From Cupriavidus nantongensis (GTDB taxonomy: Bacteria > Pseudomonadota > Gammaproteobacteria > Burkholderiales > Burkholderiaceae): 64,000 bases of DNA. The translations under genes were made by a program, and so were the position numbers. Shown here piece by piece: positions 58,005-64,000 of the stretch. Where the stretch lies: assembly GCF_001598055.1 (NCBI RefSeq), contig NZ_CP014844.1, positions 682,001-746,000 of the forward strand. Reading direction: 5' to 3'. Numbering within the stretch: position 1 is the first letter of the stretch; each line of letters starts with the position of its first letter. The notes beneath the pieces are model-generated. The model saw only the letters and a list, made by a program, of their open reading frames with translations, was not told where the DNA came from and ran no database searches.

Positions 58005-58010
58005 TATAAT
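58005..58010 (+). promoter_or_regulatory. probable -10 element of the fmdB-DUF502-aspS transcript
   Basis: GGTTTATAATTC contains a perfect TATAAT 104 bases before the FmdB start. The -35 at 17-18 bases (around GGTCAG) is poor. It is the only strong -10 word in the gap before a three-gene co-directional set. Confidence 0.4.
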
Positions 58011-58113
58011 TCAAGGCTTTGCATCGCCGCGCGGGAGGATTTCCGCGGCCGCCCCGGCCGGCGGCGATGCCCGTCCTGGTACCGATTCCCAAGTTTTCTC
58101 GCGAAATAACACC

Positions 58114-58452
58114 ATGCCGATCTATGCCTACCGTTGCGACGCCTGCGGACACGGGCGCGATGTGCTGCAGAAAATGAGCGATGCCCCGCTGACGGACTGC
58201 CCGTCGTGCGGCGCCGCCGGCGCGTTCAAGAAGCAGCTGACCGCTGCCGGCTTCCAGCTCAAGGGCTCGGGCTGGTACGTGACCGACTTCCGCGGTGGCA
58301 GCGGTGGCGCCAGCGCGCCCGCGGCCACCGGCGCAGCCGGCGGCACCGCGGCTGCGGCCAGCGCGCCGGCGGCGGCTGAAACGTCGTCGGGCGGCACCGC
58401 CGCGGCGGCCCCGGCCGCCGGCGGTTGCGGCAGCGCCTGCGCCTGCCACTGA
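58114..58452 (+). CDS. FmdB-type zinc ribbon protein
   Basis: 112 residues. The N-terminal CxxC pair CDAC and the second CPSC form a zinc ribbon: MPIYAYRCDACGHGRDVLQKMSDAPLTDCPSCG, the whole FmdB domain. FQLKGSGWYVTDFRGG is the conserved 'f.l.GsGwy.tdf' tail. The remaining Ala/Gly-rich stretch ends GGCGSACACH. Role unknown (transcription-factor-like in the methylotroph name-giver). It precedes DUF502 and aspS, the same order as in many betaproteobacteria. Confidence 0.93.
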   Translation: MPIYAYRCDACGHGRDVLQKMSDAPLTDCPSCGAAGAFKKQLTAAGFQLKGSGWYVTDFRGGSGGASAPAATGAAGGTAAAASAPAAAETSSGGTAAAAPAAGGCGSACACH

Positions 58453-58466
58453 GCCGGACCCGCCAA

Positions 58467-59189
58467 GTGGTAGCCAAGAAGACTTCCGCCCTCAAGACCT
58501 GGTTCCTGACCGGGCTGCTGGTGCTGGTGCCGCTGGGCATCACGCTGTGGGTGCTGAGCCTGATCATCGGCACGATGGACCAGAGCCTGGCGCTGCTGCC
58601 GGAAGCCTGGCGGCCGGACCGGCTGATGTTCGGCAAGCGCGTGACCGGCCTCGGCGCGATCCTGACGCTGCTGTTCATCCTGCTGGTCGGGCTGCTGGCG
58701 CATAACTTCATCGGCCAGCGCCTGGTGCGCTGGTGGGAAGCGCTGCTGGGCCATATCCCGGTGGTGGGCCCGATCTACACCAGCGTCAAGCAGGTTTCGG
58801 ACACGCTGCTGTCGTCGTCGGGCAATGCCTTCCGCAAGGCGCTGCTGGTGCAGTATCCGCGCGAGGGCTCGTGGACCATCGCCTTCCTGACCGGGCGCCC
58901 CGGCGGCGACGTGCAGAACCACCTGCAGGGCGAGTACGTCAGCGTCTACGTGCCGACCACCCCCAATCCGACCTCGGGCTTCTTCCTGATGATGCCCAAG
59001 GCCGACACCATCGAACTCGACATGACCGTCGACGCCGCGCTCAAGTACATCGTCTCGATGGGCGTGGTGGCACCGGCCGAATTGCCGCGCAAGAACGGCA
59101 GCGCGCCCCGGCCGGCGGCCCCGTCCAGCGCGGCCGGCGCGGCCGGCAGGTCCAGCAGCGAGGAACCGGTCCAGACCACCGATCCTTGA
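58467..59189 (+). CDS. DUF502 membrane protein
   Basis: 240 residues from GTG 58467, placed 14 bases after the fmdB stop; an ATG-equivalent upstream overlap (58425) is less likely. Two helices, [25 protein letters not shown] and [21 protein letters not shown], precede the soluble part [49 protein letters not shown]. The phrase [36 protein letters not shown] is the DUF502 signature. Function unknown; LCV-like in plants. The tail is Ala/Pro/Ser-rich. It comes 65 bases before aspS and probably shares its transcript. Confidence 0.9.
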   Translation: MVAKKTSALKTWFLTGLLVLVPLGITLWVLSLIIGTMDQSLALLPEAWRPDRLMFGKRVTGLGAILTLLFILLVGLLAHNFIGQRLVRWWEALLGHIPVVGPIYTSVKQVSDTLLSSSGNAFRKALLVQYPREGSWTIAFLTGRPGGDVQNHLQGEYVSVYVPTTPNPTSGFFLMMPKADTIELDMTVDAALKYIVSMGVVAPAELPRKNGSAPRPAAPSSAAGAAGRSSSEEPVQTTDP

Positions 59190-59254
59190 GCCTCCAAACT
59201 GATCACGGGCTGCGCGATGCAATCGGGCAGCCGCGTTTTACCGGGAATCTCCTT

Positions 59255-61063
59255 ATGTCCTCCATGCGTACTCACTACTGCGGTCTGGTGACCGAACAAT
59301 TCTCGGGCCAGGAAGTGGCCCTGACCGGCTGGGTCCAGCGCCGCCGCGACCATGGCGGCGTGATCTTCATCGACCTGCGCGACCGCGAGGGCCTGGTGCA
59401 GGTGGTGTGCGATCCGGATCGCCCGGAGATGTTCAAGGCCGCGGAAGAGATCCGCAACGAGTTCTGCATCCGCGTCACCGGCAAGGTGCGCGCGCGCCCG
59501 GCCGGCACCGAGAACGCCAACCTGACCTCGGGCAAGATCGAGGTGCTGTGCCACGAGCTGACCGTGCTGAACCCGTCGGTCACGCCGCCGTTCCAGCTCG
59601 ACGACGACAACCTGTCGGAAACCACGCGCCTGACGCACCGCGTGCTCGACCTGCGCCGCCCGCAGATGCAGTACAACCTGCGCCTGCGCTACAAGGTGGC
59701 GATGGAAGTGCGCAAGTTCCTGGACGCGCAGGGCTTCATCGACATCGAGACGCCGATGCTGGGCAAGAGCACGCCCGAAGGCGCGCGCGACTACCTGGTG
59801 CCGTCGCGGGTGAACCCGGGCCACTTCTTCGCGCTGCCGCAATCGCCGCAGATCTTCAAGCAGATGCTGATGGTGTCGGGCTTCGACCGCTACTACCAGA
59901 TCACCAAGTGCTTCCGCGACGAAGACCTGCGCGCCGACCGCCAGCCCGAATTCACGCAGATCGACTGCGAGACCTCGTTCCTGACCGAGCAGGAGATCCG
60001 CGACCTGTTCGAGGACATGATGCGCACGGTGTTTAAGAACGCCATCGACGTCGACCTCGACGCCAAATTCCCGGTGATGGAGTTCCGCGAGGCCATGGCG
60101 CGCTTCGGCTCGGACAAGCCTGACCTGCGCGTCAAGCTGGAATTCACCGAGCTGACCGAGGTGATGAAGGACGTCGACTTCAAGGTGTTCTCGGGCCCGG
60201 CCAACAGCGACAACGGCCGCGTGGTCGGACTGCGCGTGCCGGGCGGCGGCGCCATCTCGCGCGGCGAGATCGATGCCTACACCCAGTTCGTCGGCATCTA
60301 CGGCGCCAAGGGCCTGGCCTGGATCAAGGTCAACGAAGTCGCCAAGGGCCGCGACGGGCTGCAGTCGCCGATCGTCAAGAACCTGCACGACGCCGCCATT
60401 GCCGAGATCCTGAAGCGCACCGGCGCGCAGGACGGCGACATCATCTTCTTCGGCGCCGACAAGGCCAAGGTGGTCAACGACTCGATCGGCGCGCTGCGCC
60501 TGAAGATCGGCCATTCGGACTTCGGCAAGGCCAACGGCCTGTTCGAGGACGCCTGGAAGCCGCTGTGGGTGGTGGACTTCCCGATGTTCGAGTACGACGA
60601 GGAAGACGCGCGCTGGGTGGCCATGCACCACCCGTTCACCAGCCCCAAGGACGAGCACCTGGAATACCTCGAGACCGACCCGGGCAAGTGCCTGGCCAAG
60701 GCCTACGACATGGTGCTGAACGGCTGGGAAATGGGCGGCGGCTCGGTGCGGATCTTCCGCTCGGACATCCAGAGCAAGGTGTTCCGTGCGCTCAAGATCA
60801 ACGACGAGGAAGCCCGCGCCAAGTTCGGCTACCTGCTCGACGCGCTGCAGTACGGCGCGCCCCCGCACGGCGGCCTGGCCTTCGGCCTGGACCGCATCGT
60901 CACCATGATGGCCGGCGCCGACTCGATCCGCGACGTGATCGCCTTCCCCAAGACCCAGCGCGCCCAGGACCTGCTGACGCAGGCGCCGAGCTCGGTCGAC
61001 GAGAAGCAGCTGCGCGAGCTGCATATCCGCCTGCGCACCGCCGAGCCCAAGCCCAACGCCTGA
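59255..61063 (+). CDS. aspS: aspartyl-tRNA synthetase
   Basis: 602 residues (E. coli 590). OB-type anticodon domain [43 protein letters not shown]; class II motif 1 [26 protein letters not shown]; motif 2 [31 protein letters not shown]; motif 3 [29 protein letters not shown]. The bacterial insertion domain separates motifs 2 and 3. It has His33 in RRDHGG and a Gly near residue 84 where tRNA-Asp-specific enzymes often carry Leu and Lys, which suggests a non-discriminating enzyme that also charges tRNA-Asn. It is followed by a strong terminator. Confidence 0.97.
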   Translation: MSSMRTHYCGLVTEQFSGQEVALTGWVQRRRDHGGVIFIDLRDREGLVQVVCDPDRPEMFKAAEEIRNEFCIRVTGKVRARPAGTENANLTSGKIEVLCHELTVLNPSVTPPFQLDDDNLSETTRLTHRVLDLRRPQMQYNLRLRYKVAMEVRKFLDAQGFIDIETPMLGKSTPEGARDYLVPSRVNPGHFFALPQSPQIFKQMLMVSGFDRYYQITKCFRDEDLRADRQPEFTQIDCETSFLTEQEIRDLFEDMMRTVFKNAIDVDLDAKFPVMEFREAMARFGSDKPDLRVKLEFTELTEVMKDVDFKVFSGPANSDNGRVVGLRVPGGGAISRGEIDAYTQFVGIYGAKGLAWIKVNEVAKGRDGLQSPIVKNLHDAAIAEILKRTGAQDGDIIFFGADKAKVVNDSIGALRLKIGHSDFGKANGLFEDAWKPLWVVDFPMFEYDEEDARWVAMHHPFTSPKDEHLEYLETDPGKCLAKAYDMVLNGWEMGGGSVRIFRSDIQSKVFRALKINDEEARAKFGYLLDALQYGAPPHGGLAFGLDRIVTMMAGADSIRDVIAFPKTQRAQDLLTQAPSSVDEKQLRELHIRLRTAEPKPNA

Positions 61064-61086
61064 CCGGGACCGGTTCGATCCGCAAG

Positions 61087-61114
61087 AAAGCCGCGCGAAT
61101 GCGCGGCTTTTTTT
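61087..61114 (+). terminator. Rho-independent terminator of aspS
   Basis: A perfect 10-bp stem AAAGCCGCGC/GCGCGGCTTT with a GAAT loop runs into a T tract, 24 bases after the aspS stop. Confidence 0.95.
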
Positions 61115-61274
61115 CTGTCTGCGCAATGCCGGCGCAGCGGCGCATTGGTTTCGATTTGTTACCGGTCGGAACGAAGCCGGCGGCGGGCCGGTCTTCTCCC
61201 TTTGATCCGCAATTCGACACGCAATTTGCCGAGGGGCCCCGTGATGAAGGTTCCCGGCACTCGGGAGGAAATTC

Positions 61275-62192
61275 GTGAACCTGAACCTGGATACCGAACT
61301 GATCCGCCAGTTCCTGCTGGCCCACCAGGAGACCATCCTGACCTGGCTGGCAGCGGGGCTGATCATGATGCTGCTGGCACGCTTCGAGCTGCGCCGCGCC
61401 CAGCGCCGCGCGGCGCAGGCCATGTCCGAATCGGTGGCGACCACGGTGGCCGCGTGCGTGCCGGACATCGCCCACGCGGTGCAGGCAGCGTCGCCCCAGG
61501 CGGTGGCCGAGCCGGTCGAGATGCAGCGCGCCGAGGCCCTGCGGCGGCTGGCGCTGGACACCGTCGGCGTGGTGATGACGCGCGGACGCTGGCTCGACGA
61601 GCTCGGCAACCTGCGCCTGGCCGACGATGCCTTGCTTGCCGGCCAGCGCGCCGACGGCGCCGATCCGCTGCTGGTGGTGGCGCCGCAACCGGTGGTGCAG
61701 GCCTACCTCGATGCGCAGCGCGTGTTCGAGGACGAGGCCGCGCAGGTGCAGGCGCTGCGCCGCGACGCCCAGCGCGTGCACGAGGCGCTGCAGGCGCTGG
61801 ACGCCGAGGCTGCCCATATCGAGCAGGAAACCGGCAGCATCGTGCTGCGCTTCGAGCAGGTCAACGCGCAGGCGGCGCAGGGCATGGATGGCGGCGATTA
61901 CCAGCGCTTCCTGATCCAGAAGTACAACACGCTGGGCCAGCGCGAGAAGGAAATCGCGCAGGAACGCACGCGGCTGCAGGGCGAAGCGCGCCAGCGCGCC
62001 GAGACCCTCGCCACCCACGCGCATGCCGCCTCCAGGCGCTACCGCCACGCGCTGGCGCCGCTGATGGAGCAGCTGCGCGCGGCCTGGGGCCATGGCGAAT
62101 CGCCGCAGGTGTTCGACACCTGGCAGCGCCACGGCAGCACCGAACCCTACCTGGCCCCGCACGGCATGCAGGGCGCGCGCAGCGCCGCCTGA
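61275..62192 (+). CDS. membrane-anchored coiled-coil protein of unknown function
   Basis: 305 residues from GTG 61275 with GGGAGGAA just upstream. One transmembrane helix, ETILTWLAAGLIMMLLARFEL (residues 19-39), near the N-terminus, then a mostly helical cytoplasmic part. A coiled coil spans about residues 145-260 (VQAYLDAQRVFEDEAAQVQALRRDAQRVHEALQALDAEAAHIEQE, YQRFLIQKYNTLGQREKEIAQERTRLQGEARQRAE). No family recognised. It lies before nudB, with no overlap; a role in membrane scaffolding is speculation. Confidence 0.7.
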   Translation: MNLNLDTELIRQFLLAHQETILTWLAAGLIMMLLARFELRRAQRRAAQAMSESVATTVAACVPDIAHAVQAASPQAVAEPVEMQRAEALRRLALDTVGVVMTRGRWLDELGNLRLADDALLAGQRADGADPLLVVAPQPVVQAYLDAQRVFEDEAAQVQALRRDAQRVHEALQALDAEAAHIEQETGSIVLRFEQVNAQAAQGMDGGDYQRFLIQKYNTLGQREKEIAQERTRLQGEARQRAETLATHAHAASRRYRHALAPLMEQLRAAWGHGESPQVFDTWQRHGSTEPYLAPHGMQGARSAA

Positions 62193-62295
62193 TCGGTACA
62201 GAATTTGCGGCGCCAGCGCATAGGCGCCGCGGCGCTTTCCCGTGGCAAGCGCGCGCGCCTGCGCTATCCTTGGGTTTGTCCTTTGGCCCAGACCC

Positions 62296-62796
62296 ATGTC
62301 ATACAAGATCCCGGAATCCGTGCTGGTGGTGATTTACACGCCAGATCTTCAAGTCTTGCTGCTGGAACGCGCCGATCGCCCCGGGTTCTGGCAGTCCGTC
62401 ACCGGCAGCCTCGACACCCTGGACGAACCCCTGGCCCTGACCGCCGCGCGCGAAGTCGCCGAGGAAACCGGCATCATCGCCGGCGAGCACCAGCTGACCG
62501 ACTGGGGCCACGCCATCCAGTACGACATCTACCCGCAGTGGCGCCACCGCTACGCCGAAGGGGTCACGCGCAATACCGAGCACTGGTTCGGCCTGCGCGT
62601 GGCCGAGGCGCTGCCGGTGACGCTGGCGCCACGCGAACACCTGCAATACAAGTGGCTGCCATGGCAACAGGCGGCGCAGCAATGCTTTTCCAGCAGCAAT
62701 GCCGACGCCATCCGCCAGCTGGCGTGGCGTGCGGTAGGTGCGCACGCGCAGGAAGGCGATGCCAGCCGCCACGCCGCCGTCGGAGGGCAGCCATGA
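62296..62796 (+). CDS. nudB: dihydroneopterin triphosphate diphosphatase (NudB, Nudix)
   Basis: 166 residues. It begins MSYKIPESVLVVIYTPDLQVLLLERADRPGFWQSVTGSL, the family's usual start; the Nudix box is GSLDTLDEPLALTAAREVAEETGII. It has one extra residue relative to G-x5-E-x7-REVxEExGU (six between G and E), while the catalytic REVAEE is intact. NudB removes pyrophosphate from dihydroneopterin triphosphate in folate synthesis. Its TGA overlaps the next ATG (ATGA at 62793-62796). WSA-free; cytoplasmic. Confidence 0.9.
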   Translation: MSYKIPESVLVVIYTPDLQVLLLERADRPGFWQSVTGSLDTLDEPLALTAAREVAEETGIIAGEHQLTDWGHAIQYDIYPQWRHRYAEGVTRNTEHWFGLRVAEALPVTLAPREHLQYKWLPWQQAAQQCFSSSNADAIRQLAWRAVGAHAQEGDASRHAAVGGQP

Positions 62797-63575
62797 AGCT
62801 GCGCGTGGTCACCTACAACATCCACAAGGGAGTGACCGGCATCGCGCGGCGCCCGCGCATCCAGAACGTGCGTGCCGGCCTGCATGCGATGGACGCGGAC
62901 ATCGTCTTCCTGCAGGAAGTGCAGGACCGCAACGACCGCCTGGTGGCGGCGGCGCTGTTCGACCCCGAACACACCCAGCTCAACTACCTGGCCACCGACG
63001 CCTATCCGCATTCGGTCTACGGCCGCAATGCGGTCTACGACTACGGCCATCACGGCAACGCGATCCTGTCGCGCCATCCGATCCTGATGTCCGAGAACCT
63101 CGATATTTCCGATCACCGCTTCGAGCAGCGCGGGCTGCTGCACGCGGTGGCGGACGTGCACGGCGTCGAGACCCACCTGATCTGCGTGCATTTCGGCCTG
63201 TTCGCGCGCAGCCGCGCGCGCCAGGCCGAGGCGCTGGTGGAGCGGGTGCAGAACGTGGTGCCGGCGGGCGTGCCGCTGGTAATCGCCGGCGACTTCAACG
63301 ACTGGAACCACCGGCTCGACGCGCAGATCTGCAATACCCTGGGCGCGGTCGAGGCCTCGCACGCGCGCGGCGCGCGGCTGCATACCTTTCCCAGCCATAT
63401 GCCGTGGTGGCAGCTCGACCGCATCTATGTGCGCGGCTACGAGATCGAGCGCGCCCACGCGCTGACCGGCCGCGACTGGGCGCAACGCTCCGACCACGTG
63501 CCACTGGTGGCGGAGCTCGGCCATCCGCTGGGCGAAATGGTGGAGCGGGACGCGCCCGCCGACAAGGCCGCGTGA
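62793..63575 (+). CDS. endonuclease/exonuclease/phosphatase family protein
   Basis: 260 residues. EEP-fold landmarks: VVTYNIHKGVTG, catalytic-Glu block IVFLQEVQDR, the metal-binding VIAGDFNDWNHRLD, and RSDHVPLVAEL with the catalytic Asp-His at the end. ICVHFGLFARSRARQAEALVERV is the conserved 'H..l....R..Q...l' block. Substrate may be a nucleic acid end, a phosphoinositide or a lipid. Overlap with nudB suggests co-expression; a phospholipase/cardiolipin-synthase operon, frequent for this family, could follow to the right but is not visible since the next gene is on the other strand. Confidence 0.92.
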   Translation: MKLRVVTYNIHKGVTGIARRPRIQNVRAGLHAMDADIVFLQEVQDRNDRLVAAALFDPEHTQLNYLATDAYPHSVYGRNAVYDYGHHGNAILSRHPILMSENLDISDHRFEQRGLLHAVADVHGVETHLICVHFGLFARSRARQAEALVERVQNVVPAGVPLVIAGDFNDWNHRLDAQICNTLGAVEASHARGARLHTFPSHMPWWQLDRIYVRGYEIERAHALTGRDWAQRSDHVPLVAELGHPLGEMVERDAPADKAA

Positions 63576-63587
63576 GGACGCCTGCGG

Positions 63588-64000
63588 CTACGTGAGGTCA
63601 GCCGCGCCGCTCTCGGGGCCGGGCAGGGGATAGTCGCGGATAAACGCGAACACCGCCTGCGCATCGTTCAGGTCAAGCACCGGCAGCGTGGTCATGGCGG
63701 CGACGGCGGCAGGATCGTCGCTCGCGACCGCCACCACGCCAGGCACCTCGTCCCACAGCGGCGCACGGCCCAGCGCGGGACGGAACACCTCCAGCTTGGG
63801 AAAATCGCTGCGCTTGTAGCCTTCCACCAGCACCAGGTCGGTGTCGGGCGGCAGCACCGCGAGCGCATCGTCGAGCTCCGGCGAAGGCACGGCCTCGGGG
63901 TAATGGCGCATCAGCGTCAGGTGGCGCGCGCCGACCAGCACGACGTTGGCGCAGCCGGCCGCGCGCATGCGCCACGAATCCTTGCCGGGCGTGTCGGGAT
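63588..64000 (-). CDS. mobB: molybdopterin-guanine dinucleotide biosynthesis protein B, N-terminus outside window
   Basis: The frame stays open from 63588 to the right edge (about 137 residues visible). At the window edge the residues read DTPGKDSWRMRAAGCANVVLVG, the conserved MobB block 'D.pGKDS.r.r.aGa'; later, LVLVEGYKRSDFPKLEVFR is the 'D.vlvEGfK....pKievfR' block. The Walker A loop lies beyond 64000. MobB is a GTPase assisting MobA in attaching GMP to molybdopterin. The molybdenum enzyme operon at 35-43 kb lies in the same window. Confidence 0.92.
   Translation of the reverse strand, partial: PDTPGKDSWRMRAAGCANVVLVGARHLTLMRHYPEAVPSPELDDALAVLPPDTDLVLVEGYKRSDFPKLEVFRPALGRAPLWDEVPGVVAVASDDPAAVAAMTTLPVLDLNDAQAVFAFIRDYPLPGPESGAADLT

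Noticed and set aside
58946..61609. 887-codon open frame antisense to aspS
   Set aside because: Spans the aspS terminator and part of another gene; no protein family resemblance.

Overview
The window is about 64 kb of GC-rich (roughly 65-70% G+C by eye), gene-dense bacterial chromosome. Gene content and protein character point to a betaproteobacterium of the Burkholderiaceae, most likely Cupriavidus (Ralstonia eutropha group). Supporting signs are a uvrA / MFS / ssb neighbourhood, ubiE-ubiJ-ubiB, an FmdB-DUF502-aspS chain, a fimT-pilV-pilW-pilX-pilY1 cluster and a very large DUF3683/FAD/Fe-S oxidoreductase. The species assignment is inference from memory of such genomes, not a database match. 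I see no prophage, insertion sequence, CRISPR array, rRNA or tRNA; this looks like core or near-core chromosome.

Layout. 1-2.4 kb: the end of a Na/Pi cotransporter, an adenosine-specific-kinase-family protein, a secreted histidine phosphatase and a small secreted protein. 2.6-7.7 kb: uvrA diverging from an MFS exporter, then ssb (DNA repair/replication). 7.8-12.7 kb: a membrane diguanylate cyclase, small periplasmic proteins, an ion-channel-like protein and a HdeD-like membrane protein fused to a permuted papain-like domain. 13-14.9 kb: an orphan amino-acid-binding protein facing an RpiR regulator. 15.3-21.8 kb: a type IV pilus operon encoding a pilin-like protein, four minor pilins and the PilY1 adhesin. 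21.8-27.1 kb: a five-gene TetR-controlled ABC efflux operon (tetR, membrane fusion protein, ATPase, permease, outer-membrane factor), most of it joined by 4-bp start/stop overlaps. 27.5-29.9 kb: ilvA and queF. 30.2-34.3 kb: a trehalose cluster, otsB, a GH15 glucosidase and otsA. 34.4 kb: a pterin dehydratase. 34.9-43.2 kb: a leftward molybdenum hydroxylase operon (coxS-L-M, then coxD-E-G, xdhC and a MocA-like gene) whose large subunit has the form II active-site loop. 43.5-50.8 kb: a YqaA/DedA-like protein, the 1,324-residue oxidoreductase, a HIT protein and an SbmA/YddA-type ABC protein. 50.8-55.6 kb: DUF971, ubiE, a Tim44-like protein, ubiJ and ubiB (ubiquinone synthesis). 55.6-64 kb: a TPMT-like methyltransferase, a sodium:solute symporter, FmdB, DUF502, aspS, a coiled-coil membrane protein, nudB, an EEP-family nuclease/phosphatase and a truncated mobB.

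Three intergenic copies of a ~120-bp bipartite palindromic element (REPIN-like, two inverted CTCCCGC/GCGGGAG hairpins) lie near 27.4, 34.8 and 39.4 kb. The most interesting leads are the form II molybdenum hydroxylase operon of unknown substrate, the HdeD/papain-like fusion, the channel with a non-canonical selectivity filter, residues suggesting a non-discriminating AspRS, the GH15 gene inside the trehalose pathway, and a perfect hairpin over the pilin start codon. I did not find a system I could call wholly undescribed.
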